Program-made: the position numbers and the translations under genes
In this document: positions 35,248-44,252 of the stretch, one piece after another
Position numbering within the stretch: position 1 is the first letter of the stretch
Layout of the letters: every line of letters starts with the position of its first letter
Notes under the pieces: model-generated
Databases searched by the model: none
Told to the model about the DNA's origin: nothing
What the model saw: only the letters and a program-made list of their open reading frames with translations
From: Gammaproteobacteria bacterium
Lineage (GTDB): Bacteria > Pseudomonadota > Gammaproteobacteria > JAABTG01
Length of the DNA stretch: 64,000 bases
Assembly (NCBI GenBank): GCA_034522055.1
Contig: JAXHLS010000002.1
Span: forward strand, 434,001-498,000
Reading direction: 5' to 3'

Positions 35248-35724
35248 TCAGAAATACGCACGTTCGGCCCCGGTGGATTTCAAGGGTACCCCGAGGGATG
35301 CCAGCCAGGCCTCCATCTCCTGGGCGTGGTGGCGTTCCTCCTCCAGCAAGGCCGCGAAGAACTCTCCATGGTCGCCGTCGCCGATGCGCCGGCAGAACTG
35401 CACGGCATCGGCATAGAGTCCGACGATCTCCAACTCCAGATCCATGTCCTGACGCAACAACTCCGGCAGGCTGCGGGCGACACCCGCCGGCCGCAACTGC
35501 GACGCGTTGGGGGCGACGCCGTCCACAAGCATGCGCTGGATAATGCGTTGGGCGTGCTGCATCTCCTCCACGGTTTCCTCGCGGAAACGCCGAGCCGCAT
35601 CCTGCAGTTCCCAGGCCTCGGCCAGGGAGGCCTGGGTCATGTACTGCTGGACCGCCGACAACTCGAGGCTCAAGGCCCTGCCGAGGTAGCCGAGGGTACG
35701 GGGGTGAATCCGTGCGTTTCTCAT
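35248..35724 (-). CDS. Bacterioferritin/ferritin-like protein of the carboxysome operon
   Basis: 158 residues forming a four-helix bundle. ALSLELSAVQQYMTQASL, REETVEEMQHAQRI and LLEEERHHAQEMEAWL carry the E/ExxH di-iron motifs of ferritin-like proteins. Such a gene sits at this place in the operons of Halothiobacillus and relatives; its role (iron storage or oxidative protection near the carboxysome) is not settled. Thirty bp separate it from the acRAF-like gene. Confidence 0.88.
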   Translation of the reverse strand: MRNARIHPRTLGYLGRALSLELSAVQQYMTQASLAEAWELQDAARRFREETVEEMQHAQRIIQRMLVDGVAPNASQLRPAGVARSLPELLRQDMDLELEIVGLYADAVQFCRRIGDGDHGEFFAALLEEERHHAQEMEAWLASLGVPLKSTGAERAYF

Positions 35725-35765
35725 GACGACGGGCGCCGGTAGTCACCAACGTGCAGGTCCATGGC

Positions 35766-36068
35766 TCAGGCCGCGGACTTGCCGTCGGGCAGCACCGCCT
35801 CCACCTCCTTATGGGGACGGGCGATGATGTGGGCGGCCACCAGGCCATCGCCCACGCGCTCGCAGGCATCGGCCCCCGCGCGCACCGCCGCGTTCACCGC
35901 GCCCGTCTCGCCCCGCACCAGCACCGTGACATAACCGCCGCCCACGAACTCGCGGCCGATGAGCCGCACCTCCGCCGCCTTGGTCATGGCGTCTGCCGCC
36001 TCGATCGCCGGCACCAGTCCCCGGGTCTCAATCATCCCCAGGGCTATCCCCATGGTCTCGTTTGCCAT
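35766..36068 (-). CDS. csoS1: Carboxysome shell hexamer protein CsoS1 (downstream copy)
   Basis: 100-residue BMC-domain protein forming the hexameric shell facets. GIALGMIETRGLVPAIEAADAMTKAAEV, the pore-loop region GREFVGGGYVTVLVRG and GDGLVAAHIIARPH are diagnostic. It is almost identical to the next gene upstream, also at the DNA level, and differs mainly in the last ten residues. The A/B/C suffix cannot be assigned. Confidence 0.96.
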   Translation of the reverse strand: MANETMGIALGMIETRGLVPAIEAADAMTKAAEVRLIGREFVGGGYVTVLVRGETGAVNAAVRAGADACERVGDGLVAAHIIARPHKEVEAVLPDGKSAA

Positions 36069-36113
36069 CTTGCTTCTCTCCGCTTGTCGAATATCAGTTA
36101 ACGGCCGACGGCG

Positions 36114-36428
36114 TTATGCCGCCTTCCCGGACTCCGGCGTACCCGATGGCAACACCGGTTCCACCTCCTTATGGGGGCGAGCGATGATGTGGGCGGCCAC
36201 CAGGCCATCGCCCACGCGCTCGCAGGCATCGGCCCCCGCGCGCACCGCCGCATTCACCGCACCGGTCTCGCCCCGCACCAGCACCGTGACATAACCGCCA
36301 CCCACGAACTCGCGGCCGATGAGCCGCACCTCCGCCGCCTTGGTCATGGCATCTGCCGCCTCGATTGCCGGCACCAGGCCCCGGGTCTCGATCATCCCCA
36401 GGGCTATCCCCATGGTCTCGTTTGCCAT
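36114..36428 (-). CDS. csoS1: Carboxysome shell hexamer protein CsoS1 (upstream copy)
   Basis: 104-residue BMC hexamer, second CsoS1 paralogue. Its first 90 residues are the same as the downstream copy apart from EVEPVLP in place of EVEAVLP; the tail is longer (SGTPESGKAA). The 45-bp spacer between copies contains a ribosome site. Expected from characterised systems to make up most of the shell together with its twin. Confidence 0.96.
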   Translation of the reverse strand: MANETMGIALGMIETRGLVPAIEAADAMTKAAEVRLIGREFVGGGYVTVLVRGETGAVNAAVRAGADACERVGDGLVAAHIIARPHKEVEPVLPSGTPESGKAA

Positions 36429-36492
36429 CTCGTCTCTCCTGTCGTGTTGAAGGCCCGAGGGGCCTCGTCGCCTTGAATCTCAAGTTGTTGCT

Positions 36493-36771
36493 TCATGCAC
36501 TCCCTTGCCCAACCATCTCCATCTCATCGTCCAACCAGTAATCGATGATCCCGCAGATGGCCATGTCGGTGAGAATGGCCGGATCCGCGTGGGCAAAGCG
36601 GCCCGCGGTGCCCTTGGCGGTAAACACCCAGTCCCCGGGCCGCGATCCCACCGGGTCCGTGGCCACCTCCAGCTTGCCGCTGGCGTCCTCCAGCACCCGC
36701 AGATGGGAATGGCCCAACCCCGCGTGGCGTTCCGTACAGACCAACGTCTCCCGCACCCGGAATATGTCCAT
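36493..36771 (-). CDS. csoS4B: Carboxysome shell vertex pentamer CsoS4B
   Basis: 92-residue bacterial microcompartment vertex (BMV/EutN-CcmL) protein; pentamers close the corners of the icosahedral shell. The motif FRVRETLVCTERHAGLGHSHLRVLEDASGK followed by PVGSRPGDWVFTAKGTAGRFA matches the B-type. Its start overlaps the stop of csoS4A by one base. Confidence 0.93.
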   Translation of the reverse strand: MDIFRVRETLVCTERHAGLGHSHLRVLEDASGKLEVATDPVGSRPGDWVFTAKGTAGRFAHADPAILTDMAICGIIDYWLDDEMEMVGQGSA

Positions 36772-37022
36772 CAGGCCTCTTCATCCTCCCAATGGTCGAT
36801 GATGCCGACGATGGTCAGATCGCTGGGATACCCCTTGCTGCCCGCGGCTTCACGGGCCGCAGAGCTACCGACGCAGATCACCCAATCCCCCGGCTTGGCG
36901 CCCACCGCGTCCACGGCCACCGCCAGGGCACTGCCGTCCTGCACCACCTGGAGGTGTTTGTGCTCCATCATGGGGATGCGGTTGGTGGCCACCAGGGGCC
37001 TCAAGACCTTGACGATCTTCAT
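36771..37022 (-). CDS. csoS4A: Carboxysome shell vertex pentamer CsoS4A
   Basis: 83-residue BMV pentamer protein. MKIVKVLRPLVATNRIPMM and the conserved GSSAAREAAGSKGYPSDLTIVGIID identify CsoS4A. It overlaps csoSCA upstream and csoS4B downstream by one base each, so the three are translationally coupled. Confidence 0.94.
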   Translation of the reverse strand: MKIVKVLRPLVATNRIPMMEHKHLQVVQDGSALAVAVDAVGAKPGDWVICVGSSAAREAAGSKGYPSDLTIVGIIDHWEDEEA

Positions 37023-38596
37023 CAGTGACTCTCCACCGCCATCCCCAACACCGTGCAGGACTGGGGCTCGGGCGGCTCCCTGCCGTCGCAGTCGCGCACC
37101 ATGGTCAGCAGGTGCAGCAGGCCGGCATCCACGAGTCGGGGGTAGCGCTCGCCTATGGCCGCGCTCACCCGTGCACAGCGCGCCGTGGCCCGCTGCCGCG
37201 CCCCCGGCACCGCGCCGTGATAATCGAAACGCACCACGACGGGTATGGGTAGGCCATGGGCGGTGTTCAGGCCCTGGAATATCTTCACCCCCACGTCCAT
37301 GTTCGGCGCACCCTCCTCCAACGTGTCGAGGTAAGCGAAGTAAGTGAGATTACGCAGCTGTATCTCCTCGAAGCCGATCCCCACGCCGATGAAGCGCTCC
37401 CGGTGGCCGATGTCCGTGTAGGCCCCGCCGTGATTCTCGCGCACGTAGTCGATCTGGGAGATGTTGTGCTCCACCAGCAGGCCGATGAAACGGGCCATGC
37501 CGCCGTCCACCCCCCCGGGGGCATGACTGCGTACCGCCTCGAAGATATGCTGGCGGGCCTCGGCCATCGGCAGGCCCAGGGTCGCGCGGTAGATGTCCGC
37601 CGCGTCCAGCGGCCGCTCCAGGGAGATATTGCCCTTGGCGTCGGGGACGTGGACGCGGATGGCGTCGCTGTCCGTATCCATGCCCACCAGCAGCAAATCC
37701 ACCGAGGCGCCACAGCAAAAACCGTTCTGGATGGCGCGCTGGAAGTTTTCCAGGCGCTCCAGGCCGGCACGCGCCGCGGCCGCGGTGTCGGAACCGTGAG
37801 CGGCGCAGCCCTCGTGGAAGGGGTCGCTGGTGCTGTAGTGGTAGACCACCATCTTCAGGTAGCGGGTGGGGGCATCGGCGGTATTGGGCCGGCCCCCACG
37901 GAACCGCATGAGTTCGGTCTCCACCCACTTGGCCACGTTTTCCTCGATATCGAACATCGCCCCGGCGTAGGACTTGCGACGTACCGCACCGAAGGGCAGG
38001 CGCAGCACGTAACTCACCACATGGGCCAGGCGGCCATCGGCGCAGGGGGTGACGTCCAGGGCATGGAAGCCACACTCCTGGAGGGCGGCCTGGAAGCCGG
38101 CGCCATCCCGCCCGCCGAGGGGATCGGCGTGGAAAAAGTCCGCGGCAAAACGACGATAGGTCTCGAACACGCACCAGGCATAGAGACGCCGCATGTCCAG
38201 CTGGTCCACCCAGGCATCCGCCAGGATGGTGCCGGGCAGTTCGAAACCCAGACGTTCGCGGGCGATGTCCTGGGCCATGGCCTCGAAGGCGCCCTCGTGC
38301 TGAAGGGCGGAGATGCGCCGCAGGGTCGGCACGATGCAGTCGAAGGCCTCCTTGACCCGGCTCTCGTAGGCATGGAGGGCGCGATTGCGCGCCGTGTCCG
38401 TCAGCGGATGGATCCCACCCCCGGGCACCCGCACGGCACCCGGACGCACCGCCGTCCCGGCGGCCGGGGCCAGGCCCTCCCGCGGGCGCGCCGGACGCAC
38501 TCGATCGGCGCGGGGCGGCGCCAAGGGTGCCGTGACCTCGCGGCGCGGGCCACTGCTACCGGGCTGGTGGGAAGCAGGGAGCATCGTCGCCTTCAA
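37022..38596 (-). CDS. csoSCA: Carboxysomal beta-type carbonic anhydrase CsoSCA
   Basis: 524 residues. It dehydrates bicarbonate to CO2 inside the carboxysome. The N-terminal disordered arm (1-60, Pro/Arg-rich) is the part that recruits RuBisCO in related proteins. The catalytic domain has zinc ligands Cys185 (VTPCADGRLAH, with the Asp187-Arg189 dyad), His253 (VYHYSTSDP) and Cys264 (HEGCAAHGSD), all offset by about 11-12 residues from the H. neapolitanus enzyme. A degenerate second half follows. Start overlaps the csoS2 stop by 4 bp. Confidence 0.95.
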   Translation of the reverse strand: MKATMLPASHQPGSSGPRREVTAPLAPPRADRVRPARPREGLAPAAGTAVRPGAVRVPGGGIHPLTDTARNRALHAYESRVKEAFDCIVPTLRRISALQHEGAFEAMAQDIARERLGFELPGTILADAWVDQLDMRRLYAWCVFETYRRFAADFFHADPLGGRDGAGFQAALQECGFHALDVTPCADGRLAHVVSYVLRLPFGAVRRKSYAGAMFDIEENVAKWVETELMRFRGGRPNTADAPTRYLKMVVYHYSTSDPFHEGCAAHGSDTAAAARAGLERLENFQRAIQNGFCCGASVDLLLVGMDTDSDAIRVHVPDAKGNISLERPLDAADIYRATLGLPMAEARQHIFEAVRSHAPGGVDGGMARFIGLLVEHNISQIDYVRENHGGAYTDIGHRERFIGVGIGFEEIQLRNLTYFAYLDTLEEGAPNMDVGVKIFQGLNTAHGLPIPVVVRFDYHGAVPGARQRATARCARVSAAIGERYPRLVDAGLLHLLTMVRDCDGREPPEPQSCTVLGMAVESH

Positions 38597-41010
38597 CCCC
38601 GGGCGCCGCCCGAATAGGTGATGAGAGAACCTTTATCGGTGGTGCCGGCGCTGCCGGTCACCAGGGACACGGGCTCCGGGGCCTCCTGGTTCCGCTTGGG
38701 CGGCAACATGACGGAGGTGGGCCCGCCCCGCCGGGTGGGATTCCGGCGCATGGCGGAGGTGCCCTCGGTGCCGGTCACCCGCTCATTGCGGTCCCAGTCA
38801 TCGCCGGTGATCTTGAGGCCCGCCGACTGCCCCTCGCCCGTCACTCGAGGCTTCTCCTCGGCGGCGGGGGCGACGGCTCCTGCCTTCGCGGTTCCGGGTG
38901 ATGCCGGGGCCATGTCCATCAGGTTGGCATTACCGGCGCGGCGGTGGTCGAAACGGAACTCCTCGGTGCCGGTCACCTTGCCGGTGCCCATGTTGAAGGC
39001 GCCGGTGATCTGACCCTGCTCGTAGCGAGTGCCGGTGACGCCACCCTGGGCCCGTGCCTGATGGGCCATGCGGGCGGGGGACTCAACGCTGAAGCTCTGC
39101 CACGGCGCGCCATCCAGGGCCTGGGGGAAATCCTCCTGCCCGGGCAGGGCCCCACAGGTGGCCCCGAAATCATCGCTGCCCACGTAAGGCGTACCGGAAA
39201 CCGGCTCACAGGCCCCGCGCTCGGCGCCCGTCATACCGCCACCGACGCCGGGCTGGATGCCCGTCAGGTTCGCCCCCGGCACGGGGCCGCTGCGGCGCTG
39301 GGCACGGGCCATGGCCGTCGGCCTCGCCTGGGGCGCACAAAAGGTCTCGTAATCCTCGGCGGGGCCGTAGGGCGTGCCGGTGATGGACTTGCAGGTGCCC
39401 GGCTCATCGCCCGTGACGTTGGTGGCGCGTCCGGTGCGGGTGCCGGTGACGGTACGCCCTACCAGGGTATGGGTCTGCTCCACCTTGGGCGGAGACGGCT
39501 CGGGGCGGCTGGCACAGAAGGCCTCGTACTGATTGAGGTCCACGTACTCGTCGCCGGTGACGCGCTTGCAGCTGCCGGGCTCGTCACCCGTCACGCGCTC
39601 GCTGCGGCCGGTGCGGGTACCGGTCACGGTCCCACCCGTGAAGGTCGTGGAGGTGCCCACCTTGGGCGGCACCCCACCCCGTTTCCCACGGCCCTGGGAC
39701 TGGGTCTCCTGGGGCTGGGTATACTGGGAGCCGGTGGTCTTGACCCCGGCGCCGTACTCGTTTCCGGTGACCTTCGAAGACTGGCCCACCATGACGCCCG
39801 ACACCCGCTCGCCACCCGCGGTCTGGGTGCGGCTCACCTTGGCCGGCCCGGGCGCGGGACGGATACCGCAGTAGGTGTCGAATTGATCGGGGGACAGATA
39901 CTCGGTGCCGGTGACGTTCTTGCATGTACCCGGCTCATCGCCGGTGACGTGGCTGGAGCGCCCCACCTCGTTGCCGGTCACGCGATTCCCTCGGGTGGTG
40001 GGACTGATCCCCACCTTCAGGGGGCTCCGCTGGGGATCCGTCTGACAGAACTCCCGGAAGATGTCGGCCCCCATGTATTCGGTACCGGTAACCGCACGAC
40101 AGGTACTCGGCTCGTCGCCGGTCACCCCCTTGGCACGCCCCACCCGGGTGCCGGTGACGGTCTGGCCGCCGCCGGTTTCGCTGGTACCCACCTTCCAGGT
40201 GGCATCCTGGGCACCCCGGTCTCCGCGATCCCCGGCGGTGCGTGAGGAACGCACCCGGCCACAGGGGGCACTCTTGGTGCTGGAGGAGCGGCCGTTGCGG
40301 CTGCGCTGCTCGCGAATGGATTGCGCCAGCTCGCGAGTCGACATACTGGGATTGGCCTGGCGGGCGATACCCGCCATGGAGGTAGGGCTGGCGGACGCGC
40401 TCTTGCCGGTGGCCGACTGGGCCGCCCGCCGCGCCTTGGATGCGGCGCGGGCCGCTGGCATGGTGGCGTTGACCCGCCGCGGCTGACCGCGTCCGGGGGA
40501 TGTCCTGGAGGTGGGCGTCAGGGACGCCCGTCGCTCGGGGGCGGGGACTGGTGCAGTGGACTCCCGTCCCTCGCCCTTGCAACCACAACCACAGTCACCC
40601 TTCTTGCCGGCCTGCTCTTTGACGGCCTCGGCACGACTCCCGCGCGAGGGGGCGATGGCGTCGGCCCGGGTACGATCCCGAGTGGCCTCCGCCTTTCGCC
40701 CCGCCTCCGCCAGAGCCGCACGGCGGCGGCGGGCGACTTCCCGGGTGGAACCGGCGGATGAGACCATCGGTGCCCGCCTGGGGGTCCGTGGGGATGACCC
40801 GGCAGAGGGCCGGGGGGATGGCTCAGGCCTCGCCACGGGAGTGGCGGGCGCAGGCGGTGGCGATGGCGCCGCAACGGCGCCCGCAACCACACCGCGGGTG
40901 CGATCAGTCCCCCCCGTGATGCTGCGCTTGCCTTGAGTCGACTGGGCCCGGCGCCGGGCCATGGCGGCCTCGCGGGCGCTCGACGTCAGCTCTAGTTTGG
41001 TCTGTGCCAT
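38593..41010 (-). CDS. csoS2: Carboxysome assembly scaffold CsoS2
   Basis: 805-residue intrinsically disordered scaffold that links RuBisCO to the shell. N-terminal domain (to about 260) with basic helical RuBisCO-binding repeats (AMARRRAQSTQGK, VARRRRAALAEAGRKA, ASKARRAAQSATGKS, LAQSIREQRSRNG). Middle domain with six or so VTGT/VTGDEPGTC/VTGTEY repeats with paired cysteines (about 270-620). C-terminal domain ending in VTGSAGTTDKGSLITYSGGARG-type sequence, the shell-anchoring peptide. A programmed frameshift that makes a short form in some relatives could not be located here; the GGGAAAC present is out of register. Confidence 0.95.
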   Translation of the reverse strand: MAQTKLELTSSAREAAMARRRAQSTQGKRSITGGTDRTRGVVAGAVAAPSPPPAPATPVARPEPSPRPSAGSSPRTPRRAPMVSSAGSTREVARRRRAALAEAGRKAEATRDRTRADAIAPSRGSRAEAVKEQAGKKGDCGCGCKGEGRESTAPVPAPERRASLTPTSRTSPGRGQPRRVNATMPAARAASKARRAAQSATGKSASASPTSMAGIARQANPSMSTRELAQSIREQRSRNGRSSSTKSAPCGRVRSSRTAGDRGDRGAQDATWKVGTSETGGGQTVTGTRVGRAKGVTGDEPSTCRAVTGTEYMGADIFREFCQTDPQRSPLKVGISPTTRGNRVTGNEVGRSSHVTGDEPGTCKNVTGTEYLSPDQFDTYCGIRPAPGPAKVSRTQTAGGERVSGVMVGQSSKVTGNEYGAGVKTTGSQYTQPQETQSQGRGKRGGVPPKVGTSTTFTGGTVTGTRTGRSERVTGDEPGSCKRVTGDEYVDLNQYEAFCASRPEPSPPKVEQTHTLVGRTVTGTRTGRATNVTGDEPGTCKSITGTPYGPAEDYETFCAPQARPTAMARAQRRSGPVPGANLTGIQPGVGGGMTGAERGACEPVSGTPYVGSDDFGATCGALPGQEDFPQALDGAPWQSFSVESPARMAHQARAQGGVTGTRYEQGQITGAFNMGTGKVTGTEEFRFDHRRAGNANLMDMAPASPGTAKAGAVAPAAEEKPRVTGEGQSAGLKITGDDWDRNERVTGTEGTSAMRRNPTRRGGPTSVMLPPKRNQEAPEPVSLVTGSAGTTDKGSLITYSGGARG

Positions 41011-41050
41011 GGAATCCCCCGTTGGTTTTGACGTGGTGTACCCACCGCCC

Positions 41051-41395
41051 TCAGCGGCGACCCTCGAACACCACGAAGGCGCTGCCCTGACTCTGGGTGT
41101 AGTTGTCGTAGCCGATGAGGCGCACGTGGTGGTCCGGGTAGTTGCGATGGCAGGCCTCCAGCTCCGCTACCACGTGGTCCAGCGCGGTCTCGCCGAAGAA
41201 GGGCAGCTTCCACATGGTCCAGTAATTGCGCATGGCATTGGCCGGGTGGACGTGCTCGATGGCGGGGGTCCAGCCCTGGGCCAGGATGTAGGCCACCTGG
41301 TCGTAGATCTCCTCCTGGGTCAGGGGCGGCAGGAAGCCGAAGGTCTCCAGGGTGCTGACAGTTTGGTAATCACCCATTTCAGTGGTCATTGGCAT
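41051..41395 (-). CDS. cbbS: RuBisCO small subunit, form IA
   Basis: 114 residues. ETFGFLPPLTQEEIYDQVAYILAQGWTPAIEH and YWTMWKLPFFGE are characteristic of carboxysomal form IA small subunits. The ATG at 41395 is used; a second in-frame ATG two codons later is possible. Separated from cbbL by 48 bp and from csoS2 by 40 bp. Confidence 0.96.
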   Translation of the reverse strand: MPMTTEMGDYQTVSTLETFGFLPPLTQEEIYDQVAYILAQGWTPAIEHVHPANAMRNYWTMWKLPFFGETALDHVVAELEACHRNYPDHHVRLIGYDNYTQSQGSAFVVFEGRR

Positions 41396-41443
41396 GTCGT
41401 TTTTCCTCTATCCGTCTGTGAAGATTGTCGTGGCGGTCGCGGT

Positions 41444-42859
41444 TCAGCCCACGTCCAGCTTGTCCACGGTCTCGTACTCGAATTTGATCTCCTTCCATGT
41501 CTCGAGGGCGATGGCCAGTTCGGGGCTGTGCTTGCCCGCCTCTATGAGGATGTCGCGGGCCTCTTTCTCGATCTCGCGGCCCTGGTTGCGCGCCTTGACG
41601 CAGGCCTCCAGGGCGACGCGGTTGGCCGCGGCACCGGCCGCGTTGCCCCAGGGATGGCCCTGGGTGCCGCCGCCGAACTGCATGACGGAGTCGTCGCCGA
41701 AGATGGCGACCAGGGCCGGCATGTGCCACACGTGGATACCGCCGGAGGCCACGGCGAACAGACCGGGCATGGAGCCCCAGTCCTGGTCGAAGAAGATGCC
41801 GCGCTTGCGGTCCTCGGGTACGAAGGACTCACGAAGCTGGTCCACGAAGCCCAGGGTCGAGGCCCGGTCACCCTCCAGCTTGCCCACCACGGTGCCGGTG
41901 TGGAGGTGGTCGCCGCCGGACAGCCGCAGGCACTTGGCCAGCACCCGGAAATGCATGCCGTGCTTGGGGTGGCGGTCGATGACTGCGTGCATGGCGCGGT
42001 GGATGTGCAGCAGCATGCCGTTCTTGCGGCACCACTTGGCCAGGCCGGTATTGGCCGTGAAGCCACCGGTGAGGAAGTCGTGCATGATGATGGGCATGCC
42101 GAGTGACTTGGCGAATTCGGCGCGCTCGTACATCTGCTCGGGGTCGGGGGCGGTGACGTTGAGATAGTGGCCCTTGCGCTCGCCGGTCTCCTGCTGGGCG
42201 GTGAGTACCGCGTCGGCCACGAACTCGAAACGGTTCTGCCAGCGCATGAAGGGCTGGGAGTTGACGTTCTCGTCGTCCTTGGTCAGATCGAGACCACCGC
42301 GCAGGCATTCATACACCGCACGGCCATAGTTCTTGGCCGACAGGCCGAGCTTCGGCTTGATGGTACCGCCGACCAGCGGGCGCCCGTACTTGTTGAGCTT
42401 GTCGCGCTCGACGGTGATGCCGTTGGGCGGGCCCATGCAGGTCTTGATATAGGCGATGGGGAAACGGAGATCCTCGAGGCGCAGGTGCTTCAGGGCCTTG
42501 AAGCCGAACACGTTGCCCACCAGGGAGGTGAGCACGTTGGTGATGGAGCCTTCCTCGAAGAGGTCGAGGGGATAGGCGATGAAGGCATAAAAGGATTCGG
42601 AGTCGCCGGGCACGTCCTCGATACGATAGGCCCGGCCCTTGTAGTACTCGATATCCGTGAGGAGATCGGACCACACCGTGGTCCAGGTACCGGTGGAGGA
42701 CTCGGCCGCCACCGCCGCCGCTACCTCTTCCCGTGGCACGCCCGGCTGGCCGGTGCACTTGAAACAGGCCAAGAGGTCGGTATCCAGGGGCACATAGTCC
42801 GGGGTCCAGTACATCTGCCGGTAATCTTTAACACCCGCGTCATAGGTCTTCACACTCAT
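41444..42859 (-). CDS. cbbL: RuBisCO large subunit, form IA
   Basis: 471 residues; carboxylates ribulose-1,5-bisphosphate. The carbamylated lysine and metal ligands lie in [35 protein letters not shown] and [13 protein letters not shown] are the other active-site segments. An AGGAG ribosome site precedes the ATG. First gene of the cbb/cso unit, probably driven from the long intergenic region upstream under CbbR control. Confidence 0.98.
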   Translation of the reverse strand: MSVKTYDAGVKDYRQMYWTPDYVPLDTDLLACFKCTGQPGVPREEVAAAVAAESSTGTWTTVWSDLLTDIEYYKGRAYRIEDVPGDSESFYAFIAYPLDLFEEGSITNVLTSLVGNVFGFKALKHLRLEDLRFPIAYIKTCMGPPNGITVERDKLNKYGRPLVGGTIKPKLGLSAKNYGRAVYECLRGGLDLTKDDENVNSQPFMRWQNRFEFVADAVLTAQQETGERKGHYLNVTAPDPEQMYERAEFAKSLGMPIIMHDFLTGGFTANTGLAKWCRKNGMLLHIHRAMHAVIDRHPKHGMHFRVLAKCLRLSGGDHLHTGTVVGKLEGDRASTLGFVDQLRESFVPEDRKRGIFFDQDWGSMPGLFAVASGGIHVWHMPALVAIFGDDSVMQFGGGTQGHPWGNAAGAAANRVALEACVKARNQGREIEKEARDILIEAGKHSPELAIALETWKEIKFEYETVDKLDVG

Positions 42860-42956
42860 CGTCAGCTCCTGTGGTTTTCTCGCCTTCTTCGGTTTCGGGA
42901 ATACGCCTGACCCTTAAACGTCCGGTAACGTTAGCGCCTGGGAACTATCATTAGAA

Positions 42957-42971
42957 ATCGATGTATTCGAT
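42957..42971. promoter_or_regulatory. Candidate CbbR (LysR-type) operator
   Basis: ATCGATGTATTCGAT is a perfect 5-bp inverted repeat with a 5-bp centre and the T-N11-A core of LysR-type sites, about 100 bp upstream of cbbL. A partial relative (AAATCGATATTGAAC) lies near 43310-43324. Confidence 0.5.
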
Positions 42972-43418
42972 GTCACCCATGTGGATTCATCTATAGATGC
43001 GCCTGTCGTCAGGCCATCCGCGCCAGCAGGGTGGGGAGTGACCCGGGAAGCGGCCATCTGGATGACGATGCGGACAAGGCCGCTGGCGGGCCTGCGGCCC
43101 GAGATGACCATCTGGAGTACGAGGGTGACTTAGCGACCGCGGCCGAGCACAGCGAAAAGGATCTGGAAAACGCCGGCCGACATCACCGTTGACAGAATCC
43201 GCCGCCCCCCGCTCGGCGACGGAGGCGGTGGTAACCGGTGAATATCCACATCGCATGCCCTGACCCGAATACTGGCGCACGAGTATCCGGACCGGGACAT
43301 CGTTTTGGAAATCGATATTGAACGTGTCTTACATGGATCTTCGTCTATGACAGCGGCGTCTGGAGGCACCGTGTATAAAACGCACCGATCCTGGACCCAT
43401 CCACCGCCGAACCGCCCT
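42972..43418. other. Long cbb leader/promoter region without recognised gene
   Basis: About 450 bp between the rsmA stop and the candidate operator. Frames here are short and their composition does not look like coding sequence. It presumably holds the cbbL promoter and leader; no hairpin-plus-T terminator for rsmA was found. Confidence 0.5.
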
Positions 43419-44231
43419 TCAGGGGCGGGATGGTGTCGGAGCTGGCGCCGCGGGATAGTCCGCGGCCAGATCGGCGAGCCGCGCGAAGTCGGCCAGGAAC
43501 AGCCGTTCCGGGCGTTGGCCGGGGTCGATACCGGCCGCCGCCATGGCCTCGGCATCCACCAGGCCCTGGAGGGCATTGCGCAGGGTCTTGCGGCGCTGGC
43601 CAAAGGCCGCGCGCACCACCCGCTGGAGGCTCTCGGGGTCGACCACCGTCACCGGTGGCTCGGCATGGGGCACCAGACGCACCACCTCGGAGTGCACCCG
43701 CGGCGGCGGCGTGAAGGCCCCGGGCCCGATACCGAACAGACGTTCCACCCGACAGTGGTACTGCACCATCACCGACAGCCGGCCATAGGTCTTCGACCCC
43801 GGCGCCGCGGCCATACGAGCCACGACTTCCCGTTGCAGCATGAAATGCATGTCGCGGATCGCATCGAGCTGGTCGAAGAGATGGAACAACAGGGGGGTGG
43901 AGATGTTGTAGGGCAGGTTACCCACCAGTCGCAGGCCCGCAGCCGGGCCGGCCAGGGCACCGAAGTCGAACCGCAGCACGTCGCCACGGTGCACCCGCAG
44001 GCGCCCGGCGGCGGCGGCCGGGTGCGCCTCCAGGCGCGCCGCCAGGTCACGATCCAGTTCCACCACGTCCAGGGCCGGCACATGGTCCAGCAACGGGTAG
44101 GTCAGAGCCCCCGGTCCCGGCCCGATTTCCACCACCCGATCCGCCGGCGCCGGAGCCAGGGCGCGCAGCATGCGTTCCACCACCCCCTGGTCGTGGAGGA
44201 AGTGCTGGCCGAAGCGCTTTCTAGCGCGCAT
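43419..44231 (-). CDS. rsmA: 16S rRNA (adenine1518/1519-N6) dimethyltransferase
   Basis: 270 residues. KRFGQHFLHDQ at the start, the SAM-binding EIGPGPGALT and the catalytic NLPYNIS identify RsmA/KsgA, which dimethylates two adjacent adenosines near the 3' end of 16S rRNA. It is the fourth gene of lptD-surA-pdxA-rsmA, 22 bp after pdxA. Confidence 0.96.
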   Translation of the reverse strand: MRARKRFGQHFLHDQGVVERMLRALAPAPADRVVEIGPGPGALTYPLLDHVPALDVVELDRDLAARLEAHPAAAAGRLRVHRGDVLRFDFGALAGPAAGLRLVGNLPYNISTPLLFHLFDQLDAIRDMHFMLQREVVARMAAAPGSKTYGRLSVMVQYHCRVERLFGIGPGAFTPPPRVHSEVVRLVPHAEPPVTVVDPESLQRVVRAAFGQRRKTLRNALQGLVDAEAMAAAGIDPGQRPERLFLADFARLADLAADYPAAPAPTPSRP

Positions 44232-44252
44232 GTTGGCGCTGCCTGAGCGGCT

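Noticed and set aside
39660-39700. Programmed -1 frameshift site in csoS2 (GGGAAAC)
   Set aside because: The heptamer is present on the coding strand but in the wrong register (GGG AAA C rather than G GGA AAC), so canonical slippage would not occur.
38944-40245. 433-residue plus-strand frame opposite csoS2
   Set aside because: Mirrors the repetitive VTGT repeats of csoS2 on the other strand; Gly/Ala/Leu repeats follow codon complementarity.
43140-43205. Short hydrophobic peptide (MSAGVFQILFAVLGRGR) upstream of cbbL on the minus strand
   Set aside because: No ribosome site, only 17 residues, and no sign of conservation that can be seen here.
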